Origin: Polytrichum commune
Taxonomy: Eukaryota > Streptophyta > Polytrichopsida > Polytrichales > Polytrichaceae
Reading direction: 5' to 3'
Length of the DNA: 60,000 bases
Assembly (NCBI GenBank): GCA_950295325.1
Contig: OX485803.1
Location: forward strand, 37,837,554 to 37,897,553
In this document: positions 22,387 through 32,710 of the stretch, piece by piece
How positions within the stretch are numbered: position 1 is the first letter of the stretch
How the letters are laid out: each line of letters starts with the position of its first letter
Notes under the pieces: model-generated
Told to the model about the DNA's origin: nothing
What the model saw: the letters and a program-made list of their open reading frames with translations, nothing else
Database searches by the model: none
Position numbers and translations under genes: made by a program

Positions 22387-24507
22387 TTTGTTTTTGAGGT
22401 AAAGTCTAAGTTTTGAGCGGATTCTATATTTTGGATGAAGTTTATTCTTTGGATGAGGGTTGTGTCTTGGGTGGAGTCTATGTTTTGGATGAGATATGTA
22501 TTTTGAGTGAGGTTGGGGGTGTTTGTGGGTTGAATGGGCATTGTAGTGTAGGGTGGATGTAATTTCTTCGAGTTGTTCGGGTAAGAGGTGTGTGTTGTAG
22601 ATTGTTCTTGCTTTTGGTTTCTCTTCGTTTGTAGATTGGTATTTATGACTTTTATGGCGTGGCCGGTGGGCTAAAACTTTTTTGTGTTTGGGTGCAATTT
22701 TGTTATTAGTGTGGGGATGAAGTTGTTTTTTGAGGTAAAGATTTGGGTTAATGTTTTGGTGTGATTTGAGTGTTTGATATTTGTTTTTGTTGGTTTTTTT
22801 GGGGTGGAATGAGTATGGGTATGGTTTTTATGTGTCCTAAGGGTGTATGTTGTGCGTAAGTGTGATTTTTATTTGTTTTGTTAGGTATCCATTTGCTTGT
22901 GGATTGGTGTTGAGTATAATTTTTGTTGATTGTTTTTTGTGTTTTGTGTTTTGTTATATGTTTAGTTGTATTTATGATGGTAGGGTGGGGTAGGGTTTGT
23001 GCTGTATTTTTTGGTTGTTTAGATGTAGGTAGGGGGTATGTGTTGGCTATAGGGGTGCATTTTGAGAGAAGTCCATGTGGTGTATTTAATGTAGTGTTTC
23101 TTGGATTTCTCTTTCTTGATTTTTGGTGCTTGTTTTGTGTATATTTTATATTCGTTATACTTGAGGTAGAGGGGTGGTATCCATGTAGGTTAGTTGTTTT
23201 TGATTCTTGGTATTTAATGAGTGCGAGTTTTGTTGTAAAAGAGATGTGTTTTAGGATGGGTAGAGTGATTTCTTGTCGTGTAAGTATGGGGTGTGAGTTC
23301 ACATGGTATTTAGGTATTTGCTTTGTTGTGCTTTCGGTTTTAGTTATGTTGGTAGGGTTTGGTAAAGTGTGTGTTATCTTTCTTAATTGTCTAGATGTAC
23401 AGGGGGGGTATGAATTGATTATAGGAGTGTTCGTTGTTATTGCTTGAGGTTTTTGATGTGTGTTTGGGGCATTTGATGTGGTGAAATGGTACTTATATAG
23501 GTTAAGTATCTTTGGTTTTTTCTTTTTTGATTTTTGTAATATTTTTAGTGTATGTTTTATTGAAGGATGGGTGGTGGATGTGGTGGGTATTTTTGTTTGC
23601 TTAGGTATGAGGTGTAATTTTGTATAGTTACTTGTTGTTGATTTAGTTTTACAATAGTGTGTGAGGTTGTGTTCGTAATTAGTTTTATGGCGAGGCCGGT
23701 AGGCCGAGGCCATTTTGTTTTTTGGGTATGTTTTGTAATTTGAGTGGAGATTGGTTTTTGGGTGTGGTTGGTGGTATTCAAGGGGTTTCCACTTGTTTGT
23801 GATGTGGTATTTGAGGCTTGGTTCGTGATGAGACCGGTAGGCCAAGGCTATTTTGTTTTTTGAATAGGTGTTAGGTTTTGTGTGGGGGTACGGTTTGGGA
23901 TTTGGATGAAAGTTGGGATTGGGATGTAGTTTGTGTAATGAATGAGATTTTAAGTTAGGTTGGGTTTCTTGTTTTAAATTGGTATTATGCTTTGGTTGGT
24001 GTTTGTGTTGTGTATGTATTTTGTTTTTAACGTAAAGTTTATGTTTTAGTTGGGCTCGATATTTTGTATGAGGCTTTGTCCTTGGATGAAGATTGTGCTT
24101 TGGGTGGGGTCTATGTCTTGGATGAGAGTTGGGGTTGGAATGAAGTTTATGTAGTGGATGAGATGTTAAGTGGGTATTATTCTTTGGGTGTTGTAGTGGG
24201 TATCCTTTGAATTTAAGGTAAAGTCTATGTTTTGGATGGGTTCTATACTTCGGGTGAGGTTTTGTCCTTGGATAAAGGTTGTGATTTAGGTGACGTTTTT
24301 GTTTTGTAAGAGATGTGTATTGTGAGTGGGGTTGGGGTATTTTGTGCTTTAAGTGGGTATCGTATTGTAGGGTGGGTGTAGTATTTTTTTGTTGTTTGGG
24401 TAATAGGTATGTATGTGTGTTGTATTTTGTTATTCCTTTTGGTTTGCCTTTGTTTGTGGGGCGGTATTCAATGTGCTTTTTATGGCGAGGCCGGTAGGCC
24501 GAGACCA
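21816..24507 (-). repeat. Five dispersed GC-rich boxes (MASAYRPRH motif)
   Basis: A 25-bp GC-rich box occurs at 21816-21840, 22656-22677 (diverged), 23689-23713, 23827-23851 and 24484-24507, in otherwise A/C-rich DNA. On the minus strand each is preceded by AACAAAATGG or a variant, and most translate as M-A-S-A-Y-R-P-R-H. The core GGCCTACCGGCC can form a short stem. Confidence 0.8.
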
Positions 24508-24904
24508 TTTTGTTTTTAGGTGCAATTTTGTATTTTGTATGCATTTTGTTAGTTGGGTGAAGTATTTGTTTTAGGTGTTTTCGTTGTTTTGTTTGAGGAT
24601 TGGCCTTTGAATGTGGTTGGAGGTATTTTGGGTTGTTGGGGTGGTTTGAGTCCTTATTGTGTAATGTATGGTTGTTTTGTGTGTGGGTGTTGTATTTTGG
24701 CTTTGGTATTGGTTGAGTAGTTTGTATATTAGTAGTTTTTTGTTGTATATTGTATTTTGTTGGGTATGGGGAACGTGTTTCGTATTTGTATATCATACGG
24801 TTGTTTGGAGTATTTTGTTTTGGTATGAGTTTATTGTAAGTGGTATTTTGTTGTGTATTGTATTTATTTGGGTATAGAGGGCGTATTTTGTATTTGTATG
24901 TCAT
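22239..24904 (-). pseudogene. LINE N-terminal low-complexity open frames
   Basis: A 718-codon frame (22748-24904, ATG at 24904) and a 100-codon frame (22239-22541) in shifted frames. Both are dominated by His, Asn, Lys, Thr, Pro and Tyr, with almost no Gly, Asp or Val. This follows from the A/C-rich minus strand, so part of the openness could be compositional. Imperfect internal repeats (KNKMASAYRPRH...NKWKP and HPKHKL/HTKYR modules) suggest growth by tandem duplication. Whether it is translated is uncertain. Confidence 0.45.
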
Positions 24905-26796
24905 ACGGTTTGTTTGGTATTGTATAATACCTTTTATATAGTATATAGTGTTTGTTGTAGTATGTATGTAGTTGTAGAGCGGATTTTTTGGCTATAGTCT
25001 GAATGTAGGCTTTTTGAACCAAGTTTTTGGATAGATGGATGTTAAAATCGGACTATAGTCAGACGAAAGGACTTTTACAGTCGTTTTAGAAACCAAAAGA
25101 CCTCGGGAAGAAGTTGTAACCGCCTGAGGGAGGAAGACGATAAGAGACTATCGACCAAGAAAGAAGGCAGGCCATTATCAAAGAGTGTATTCAGGCTATA
25201 GTCTAGAGTAGTCGCTGAGAAGCGAGAAATATGTAGGAATCGGCCAAATGCCGAGTGAACAACTTTGCTTCAACTCTGTGATAGAGTGAAGTTTGGATAC
25301 TGTAATCAATTTGAAAGTAATTAAGTTATGTTGCGGAGTATACAAGGGTATGAAAACAATGTCAGGATGTGCATGAAATGATTGAAGCGAGTAAGAGAGT
25401 GAGAATGTAAGCGAGAGATGGAAGTCGCAGTGTGGTTGATGGAAATTAAGTAACTGATTGTGTGAAGAGGGAAGTAATGTGATAGAGAAAGCAGGAGTGA
25501 AAGTATCTTGGAATGTGAGGAGACACATCGAGGAAGGAATATACGAAAATAACAAAAGTCTGAGGAAACAAAGCGAAGATGAAATAAGCAATGAAAGGAA
25601 GAATACGATGCTGTAAGAGCGATAGGACTATAGTCAATCAGAGCACTACAGAAGAGGCAAGGACTGAGAGTAATGCGGAGAGACGACATTAATTAGCGTT
25701 ATCGAAAACCAGGCACGATCAAAATCTATGCAGAGAGAGAGAGAGAGATAATGTCGCAGAGTTGAACCTTAGCGTGAGTGTAGAGAGCCGCGAAAGACTA
25801 TAGTCAGGACAATGAGGGTTAGCGATAAGCGAGAAAGGAAAGTGGAAGAGACAGAGAAGGAAACACGCAGGGATGCACAATGCTTTGGAAAAGTGAGGAC
25901 AAACTCATCAATTAGGTTCAATGTGGGCAAGAGTGTTGTTGAATGATGAGGATGCAGATAGGTTAACCTTGATATGATAGGAATGCAGGCTGAGAGAGAA
26001 AGTGGTCATTATTACTGAGCATGTGAGATGACATTGCAATGTTAAGATAATGAGTTGAAGTAGAAGTGACTGAGATCACATAGTTGATTGGTTGGAATAA
26101 TACTAAGATACCTAAAGCTTAGAACTAATATGGAATATAGTCCCGTGTTGTTATTCTATCTTGGAATGTGCAGAGATTGCAAGCCAAATTGGAATGGAAA
26201 ATGGTTCATGATTGAGATAAGTTCTTAAATGAAGATTAATGCGAATAAAACAATCAACTAATTCATTGTACGGAATGAGATAATTTGAGTTTGAATTGAA
26301 GATCTTGTGATGTTGTTTTATGGAAATCAAATGATACTAACCCCAATAGGATGAAAATCCATTGGATGACTATGGACCGGATACTCAAAGACAATAGACC
26401 AATGTTACGAAATTCATGAGACTATAGACCAAAATTAATCACGACGGAAATAGGTCGAACCTTAGAGTGATAGTACCCACCTGAAAGATAGGACAGACAA
26501 CACTCACTGCCGAATCATCACATAAGAACTAATAAAGAAGAGAAAGGATGGGATAAATTAAGAGGAAAGAGAGTCAAGAAGGAAAATTACCCTAAAATGT
26601 TATTGTGAACCTTAATCCAATGTGACATTAACCCTTATAGACACTATCTCAGTCTTCCTGGAGACTTTGTTCCCTGGGTTTTGTTGTTTTTAAGTCATAG
26701 AAAAAAACTTACTACAGTAGTGTATTCGTATATATACGTATATATAGTATATATAGTATTTAGGTAAATACTTTTTGGTTTCTAGGCGATTTGTGG
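24905..26796. other. Spacer between LINE ORF2 and ORF1-like gene, with GACTATAGTC palindromes
   Basis: No convincing coding. Overlapping minus frames at 25196-25689 look like chance. CTATAGTC or the full palindrome GACTATAGTC recurs near 24989, 25052, 25194, 25626 and 25796, with variants near 26365 and 26402. There is a GA microsatellite near 25735 and a TA-rich stretch (26728-26765). It may be an internal promoter/UTR, or a junction of two elements. Confidence 0.5.
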
Positions 26797-28572
26797 TCAT
26801 TCCACATTTGGTTGATCTTTGAGCAAGAGGTTTGATTTACCCACTCCCGTAATTTGTTGCATGCCCGTAAGCGCCAAGGTTAGGGTGCTTTGAATATCCA
26901 TCATTTGTTTTTTGAGCTTTTCGTTAATTTCATCCGCATAAATATGCGCTTCTTTTACAATGTCATTTTTGAGTTCCTTCATATCCTTATGAAGTTCAAG
27001 TTTAAGTTTTTTATTACCTTCCTCGATGGCCTCTTCCAATACGGTAAAAACATCCTCCTTAGTAATGCTTGCTTCTCCGTTTGTTTGGTTTTGAATAGCC
27101 TCGATCGTGTTTACCAGACATGTATTCGTGTCTTCAAACCCAAACTTGGCTAGTAACTCCTTAGAGGGTTTTTCACTACCCTCTAGGCTTCGCCGGTGCG
27201 GGGTAATTTCTACGTGGTAGGCCCCTATCTTAGCCTCTTTACCTACAAATTGCCTATAGACAAAGGGGTTGAGGCACTCCACGTTCGCACTCCCGTTATG
27301 CCTTAGGCCATCTTCCTTATGAAACCATATTGACACGACGTTTTTGGCCCCTAGGATTTTACGGACCTCTAGGGTAGTATCTACAATATTCATAAGTATA
27401 GGTAGGTTGTAGAAGGTAAGAGTGAGGGCCTCTTTCTTAGCCTTTTGTTCAAAGGTAAGAGAGGGACCCTTCTTAGTTTGACCTTCTAGGATTAGATGGT
27501 TGGTGGCAACTTGGAGGGTTTGTATCTTCTTTGCTTGGAAGGGGGTAGGAGCTACAAGATAGGCATGGTTATTAGCGGCACTCTTTTGGACTTCCACAAT
27601 TTCGAAATTGTGACCCCTCCTAAAACTATTTTCTAAGATGTCTAGAAAGAGGTCGTGGGCGGTTATACCCACTAGTGTGTCATTGGTGATTTTTATTGAT
27701 AGGTTATTATTCCTAGCAATAGTATGGTAGGACTTACACACTTTCCCTAGGCTACCAACACTTGAGTGAGGCTCAAGGTGGAGGATAAAGGCCCTAAGCC
27801 CGGTAAGTAATTCAATCCTGTCAATGTGCGGGTTGAGGAGATGAAGCTTAATAATCCCGGCCCACACCCCTTTCACTCCTCCTCTCTTTACACTCATGCA
27901 TAGAATCGAGATAGGTTCTATGAGATTGGTTCCTAGCGGGATTTTCATCTTATTCAACCTCTCCGTAACTAGGTCTTTGACATGGTTGTGTAGGAGGGGT
28001 TTGTTGGGTAGTTGGAAGTGGATAGCAATGTGAAAATCCTTAGAGAGTTTAGAGATAGGGTCCGTTTCTATCTCTTGCGGGAGTTGGGTTAGATTGAGGT
28101 GTTGTCCCATTATGCCATCACTCCTCTCACTCGGGTAAAGGGTTTGAGGGACTCTTGGATAAGAGATACTTACATTTTCTAACTCTTCGGCCTCTTTGCG
28201 GGGGATGCCTCTCGTAATTCTATCGGCGATAATCTCATCCGTGAAGAGCTCCTCTAGGCCTTGCTCCTTAGCAATCCTTTCCATGGCCTCAAAGCCTAAC
28301 CAAAATTTGAATTTGGTTGGGTGTGTGGAAGTGGTCTCCTCAGCTGGGGCCTTTTTACTGGGGGTCGTCATGGTGAAATCCCTAGCCCTTTTCCCTTGTG
28401 CTACCCCTTTGGTTTTTGATTTTTCCTCTAAAAGTTTTTTGAGACTTTGAGCTGGAGACTCTATCTCCATAATGTCCTCTTCCTCCCCAAAAGTTCGTGA
28501 CAAAGCTATTGGGGCTAGGCTACCATTTTCAGCCCCAGTGCTTTTTCGGGTGGAAGCCCTCTGTGAGGTCAT
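26797..28572 (-). CDS. LINE ORF1-like nucleic-acid-binding protein
   Basis: About 591 codons from the first in-frame ATG (28572; MTSQRAST...). There is a basic, Ser/Thr-rich N-terminus, an unassigned central region, then an RRM-like segment: LTFYNLP (RNP2-like), a helix, and NGSANVECL (RNP1-like). The C-terminus is a charged coiled coil (KELKNDIVKEA...). The layout suits an ORF1 chaperone/RNP protein of a LINE. It lies upstream and on the same strand as the dual-endonuclease ORF2, so I infer it is its ORF1. The 1.9-kb gap leaves open that it belongs to another element. The frame is intact, unlike ORF2, and stays open upstream to 29502 without an ATG. Confidence 0.5.
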   Translation of the reverse strand: MTSQRASTRKSTGAENGSLAPIALSRTFGEEEDIMEIESPAQSLKKLLEEKSKTKGVAQGKRARDFTMTTPSKKAPAEETTSTHPTKFKFWLGFEAMERIAKEQGLEELFTDEIIADRITRGIPRKEAEELENVSISYPRVPQTLYPSERSDGIMGQHLNLTQLPQEIETDPISKLSKDFHIAIHFQLPNKPLLHNHVKDLVTERLNKMKIPLGTNLIEPISILCMSVKRGGVKGVWAGIIKLHLLNPHIDRIELLTGLRAFILHLEPHSSVGSLGKVCKSYHTIARNNNLSIKITNDTLVGITAHDLFLDILENSFRRGHNFEIVEVQKSAANNHAYLVAPTPFQAKKIQTLQVATNHLILEGQTKKGPSLTFEQKAKKEALTLTFYNLPILMNIVDTTLEVRKILGAKNVVSIWFHKEDGLRHNGSANVECLNPFVYRQFVGKEAKIGAYHVEITPHRRSLEGSEKPSKELLAKFGFEDTNTCLVNTIEAIQNQTNGEASITKEDVFTVLEEAIEEGNKKLKLELHKDMKELKNDIVKEAHIYADEINEKLKKQMMDIQSTLTLALTGMQQITGVGKSNLLLKDQPNVE

Positions 28573-29330
28573 TTTTACTCCGGCGTAGGTTCCCTTCCCA
28601 GGTTGTTGCTCGGTTTTGATGTAGATCTCCTCCCCAATGTGTTGCTCGGGTTCGGCGTATATTTTTCTCCCAGTCTGCCGCTTGGGCTCGGTGTAGAGCC
28701 GCTCGGGGTTGGTGCGGATCGCCTCCTCAATCTGTCTCTCAGGATCGGTGTGGGGCCGATTGGTTTCGGCGTAGTCCTCCTCGGGTTCGGTGAAGCTTAC
28801 CTTCAAACTCTGTTGCTCGGAATCGATGTAGATCTCCTCTGTAGTTTGTTGCCCGGGTTCGGTGAAGCTTACCTCCAAACTCTGCCGCTCGGAGTCGGTG
28901 TAGAGCTCCTCTGTAGTTTGCTGCTTGGGTTCGGTGACGCTTGCTTCCAGATTCTGCCGCTCGGGGTCGGTGCGAATTGCCTCCTTAATCTGTCGCTCAG
29001 GATCGGTGCGGGGCCGATTGGTTTCGACGTAGTCCTCCTCGAGTTCGGTGAAGCTTACCTTCAAACTCTGTTGCTTGGAATCGATGTAGATCTCTTCTGT
29101 AGTTTGCTGCCCGGGTTCGGTGAAGCTTACCTCCAAACTCTGCCGCTCGGAGTCGGTGTAGATCTCCTCTGTAGTTTGCTGCTTGGGTTCGGTGACGCTT
29201 GCTTCCAGATTCTGCCGCTCGGGGTCGGTGTAGAGCCGCTTGGGGTCGGTGCGGATCGCCTCCTCAATCTGTCGCTCAGGATCGGTGCGGGGCCGATTGG
29301 TGCAGCATCGGTGTTGGGAGCAGGATGCTC
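28573..29330 (-). repeat. 36-bp minisatellite translating as an acidic 12-residue repeat
   Basis: Tandem repeats upstream of and in frame with the ORF1-like gene. Units vary around TDPERQIKEAIR and TEPGQQTTEEIY, 12 residues (36 bp). A higher-order unit of 86 codons (258 bp) is duplicated. All copies keep one frame, but there is no in-frame ATG before 28572 and an in-frame TGA lies at 29503-29505. A non-AUG start or an upstream exon would be needed for translation. Confidence 0.8.
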
Positions 29331-29502
29331 TGGGTTGCTCGACTCTGCTATAGGTTGTGGATCTCCCGAGCCACTTCTGAGTGAGATCTATGCTAGGTAG
29401 ACAGATTAGGGACAGTGTGAATACAATGATTGAAAGAGAAAGAAGGAGCCAATGGCTCCCTCTGTGTGTTGTACTGTCTATTTTCTGAAGTGTTTTCTTG
29501 GA

Positions 29503-30391
29503 TCAGCATGTGACTGTGAGTATCAATGTGTTTGTGTCCTTGGTGCTTTGTTTCCCCTCTAATGTGATGTATCAATACATATTTAACTATCTACAAGCAT
29601 AAGAAATGAAGTTTCAAACTCAATGCAACCAACAAAGGCCCCAGCACATCAGAATACCCTAACCTTGAGATCTTAACAATCATTCACATTTGCTTGTATC
29701 ACTAGATCTGATCTTAAAACATTCACATGTACCCCTTCCAACACGTTTAAGCACCTCTACAAAACACATTGACCTAACTGCATCACTGATGTGTGTGGGG
29801 TAACTGCTAGCCCAGCTTCTAGCAGCACACACATCAAGATACAGCGGCTAACTCCTCAGTCACTCACCTCTCCAGAAAGAACGGAGCTCTCAGCAACTCA
29901 TTACTCCCCCCAACGTTGTCTTCTCATTAATACGACAAATTGCATAAACTTGTCATACTATTGAAAGAATACAAAAAAGAAAGAAATATGAGCTTATATA
30001 TATATAATGAGTTTAAGCAATATAGATGGTGTGAAATAAGAACTTATAACTCCAAACAAATACAAATATTCTCAAGAACTCTTGAAATAGTAGTCCAAAG
30101 ATCTCAAGTGTTGCCTACCCAAATTAGCAATTGTCATCTTATCCAAACTCCCTACTAACTTTTGAAAACTAATAATTTCATTAACACCAAAATATAAAGA
30201 GTTGTCTGATAAGAAATTAGACAACAATGATGCATGACATTTAGCATCACTAAGCTTTGCTGTAGGTGGAGCAACATCATGAGTACAAGGCAACATACTA
30301 GGCAGGAGGCCACTCTAACCCTAACCATGTCCATTCTACACTAGTAGCCCTAATTCTCATTAAGTTCCCAATGATAAGTGAAGTTCCCAAG
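29503..30391. other. Intergenic with one hairpin
   Basis: No gene recognised. An inverted repeat at about 29788-29834 (GATGTGTGTG ... CACACACATC, with inner CTGCTAG/CTAGCAG) could form a stem. A 74-codon minus frame at 30072-30296 has no motif I know. Confidence 0.4.
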
Positions 30392-30393
30392 TA

Positions 30394-30804
30394 CTCCCTC
30401 CATTTCAGAATAAAAGTTACGTTTTAGAAAATCCGTGGGCTTAAGGTCATTTTTCGCACATTTAGCACGAAATTGCATGCGTTGCATAGCTCTCACGAAG
30501 CACTTTCCAGCGAGCTAGGGGTGTCCATAGTAACAACCGTTCATCGCCATTGATGATTGACACCGATTGATCTCACACATAAAACCACATTGATGTGCGT
30601 CGATGCAGTTGAGTCCAAATATCAATTGTTCAACAAAAGTAAATTGTTATTTGACTTGGTGGTTCATCAGCAACAACATTTACATTGTTTTCGGCAACAT
30701 TCCAGTTCGTTTGGCGACGTTTGAGAGAAATTTCACCAAATGCAACTTTTATTTCGTAATGCAGTTTATGTCCAAACGTAATGTTTATTTTGAAACGGAG
30801 GGAG
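30394..30804. mobile_element. Stowaway-like MITE
   Basis: Ends CTCCCTCCATTTCAGAATAA and the inverse of CTCCCTCCGTTTCAAAATAA, flanked by TA on both sides (30392-30393, 30805-30806). This is the classic plant Stowaway (Tc1/mariner) terminal sequence and target. Length 411 bp, TIR about 28 bp, no coding. Confidence 0.92.
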
Positions 30805-30806
30805 TA

Positions 30807-31849
30807 GTTCCCAATTGAAAATGGATGTATTTAAGATGTACATAACATAGATGAAAGGAGTTTTAGCATGAACTACCTCTTTAATATGGCAAAATGGAGA
30901 TTCCAAATGCCACATTATCGAGTGTCGTGGTCGTCTAAAAGAGGAAGTTTTGGACCAAAAAAGTTGGGTCGCGCAAAAATGTGTTGTAATGTCATCGAGG
31001 GTGTCATATAAACAAGTGTCGTATCAACAACGAGGTCACAAACAACTCGCTTGCAACTAACGCATGAACACAACAATCCTCTACCCCCAATGGCACCCTC
31101 GAGTGCACAAATGTTGCCACTCAACTCTCTTTTCTTTGCCACCAACACCACCACATCTCCCCACAATTTCCTCCGAACAACAAGTAAAGTACTAGCAACT
31201 CAAAACCTTCATATCAAACCACACGATCGCCACATCCCCACAAACCTAAGTGATGGGTTTTGGTACACTAATCTCATTAAGAGCTATACTCCAATATGGG
31301 CTTTCCATATGCAAAAGGACCACGAACCATCACATAATTAACGGCGTTTGGCAACTCACATCTTAAGGCTGAAAAAACACACATGCTCACTTGTCATTAT
31401 GCATATCGTGTTGTTTTGAGCCGATATTGCCGCACACAAAAGTGCAGATTTCACCCCCGGCCATGCACTCCCCCTCACACAAATGCTATGCCACCAAGAT
31501 ATAGATCCTCCTACACACTTGGTTGTTTGGTTGAATACATGTGGAGATGCTCTATACCTCAAATTGAAGTTGAATTTCTCATCACGTAGCGCCTATAGAC
31601 CATGAATATAGATGCATAGTAAGGTCCAGAAATATTTTGAATGTTTGGCCTAAGGTTGAATGAGAATGAAAACTACAAAATCTGAAAACCTCTTGTAGGT
31701 TCAAAAACTCATCATTTCACAAACTGTAGATTGTGTTGGAAAGATAATAAAGTTTACTTTGAGAATATGAAAATTTTGCATCACAAAAGTAGAAATTCAT
31801 ACATTTAAAAAAAATCATAATATAGTATCTACCATCTAGTGCTACCACC
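30807..31849. other. Intergenic, nothing recognised
   Basis: Short overlapping frames on both strands without motifs. I see no gene. Confidence 0.5.
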
Positions 31850-32710
31850 TCTTGCTGAAATAATTGTTTGCATTCTATCATGCATAGTTCATATCAAAGT
31901 TTGGAGTTGCTCCAACGATATTGTATCCCATGTTGATTGAATGGTTTGTGTCATTTTCTACTTGTTTTTTGGGCTAGGATGATGTCGTAACAAATCTTTG
32001 ACAACCTTCCATAAATTTCCTATGGGATTCGAAGATAGAGAGTTTGTAGGTCAAATTAGTTTTGCCACACAATGAGCTTGTCTCCATTGCAATGAAAGTG
32101 AGCTACAATGGACTGGAGTGCCATCTTCCATAAGTTTCAATTGTTGAGGGTGATCATGTAAAAAGTAAAATTTGCTTAATGTTGCCTCATAAACAATAAT
32201 TACAAAATCGCTTGTTGTTCTTTTGTCTGGAGACATAATAACAGAGGGCATTTATCAAAGCCAGTAAATGCACCCCAAACCATCACCAAAGTATGGCCAC
32301 TCCTAAAAGTTGGAGCTATGCAATTCCATGCATATCTTTTGAAGATTGCCACAATGTGATTTGGTTAGATGAGTCATCATTTCAAATTGGAAAAAAAATT
32401 GAGGCAAAGAAAGTTGTGTTGTGTTATGACTCACATTCAATAGGCTTGATAATTCCGACAATGGTTTTCTTCTATCATCTCTAACATAACGTGCCAACAC
32501 TCTAGCATCACGATCACTCAACTTCCGATGTCTACCAGATCAGGATTTCAAAGATTTTACACTCCCTCGGACCTTCCACTTTGTCAAGATAATAGAAACA
32601 GTTGACCGTGGAACATTCAACACAAATGTAATGTCTAAACTCTTCATTCCACCCTTGCGCATTGCCACAATGCGACCCTTTTCTTCATCACTCAAAATTT
32701 TGTATGGCAT
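31850..32710 (-). pseudogene. Tc1/mariner transposase relic with an inverted internal segment
   Basis: Minus-strand pieces in order from the ATG at 32710: first helix-turn-helix (DEEKGRIVAMRKGGMKSLDI...STVSIILTKW), after a frameshift GRHRKLSDRDARVLARYV (linker and second HTH), then MVWGAFTG near 32255, LMEDGTPVH near 32120 (second catalytic Asp), PTNSLSSNPIGNLW near 32010 (a TGA replaces the usual Trp), and a C-terminal MHDRMQTIISARGG. The first catalytic block, NVIWLDESSFQIGKK (about 32350-32400), reads on the plus strand, so roughly 32290-32440 is inverted relative to its flanks. Non-functional. Confidence 0.8.

Larger units (their letters stand above)
13556..24904 (-). mobile_element. Giant dual-endonuclease LINE (Dualen/RandI-like), decayed
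   Basis: A non-LTR retrotransposon coding region on the minus strand, broken by frameshifts (near 15250-15420, 16326-16418, about 17600-17640, 19725, 20557-20678, 22239-22541), in-frame stops (14249, 14867 and 15853) and a solo LTR. Domain order: low-complexity repeat region, 2A-like motif, APE-type endonuclease, reverse transcriptase, unassigned domain, RNase H, CCHC zinc knuckle, PD-(D/E)XK restriction-like endonuclease. Having both APE and RLE is the hallmark of the Dualen/RandI clade first described in Chlamydomonas. The minus strand is strongly A/C-rich throughout. An ORF1-like gene follows upstream at 26797-28572. Confidence 0.8.

Noticed and set aside
25196-25689. Three overlapping Ser/Leu/Phe-rich minus frames
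   Set aside because: Overlap in different frames in purine-rich plus-strand DNA; composition explains them.
26797-29136. Start of the ORF1-like gene at 29136
   Set aside because: The codon there is TTG; the first real ATG in this frame is at 28572.
28603-29400. 265-codon Leu/Gly-rich plus-strand frame
   Set aside because: Antisense shadow of the in-frame repeat upstream of the ORF1-like gene.
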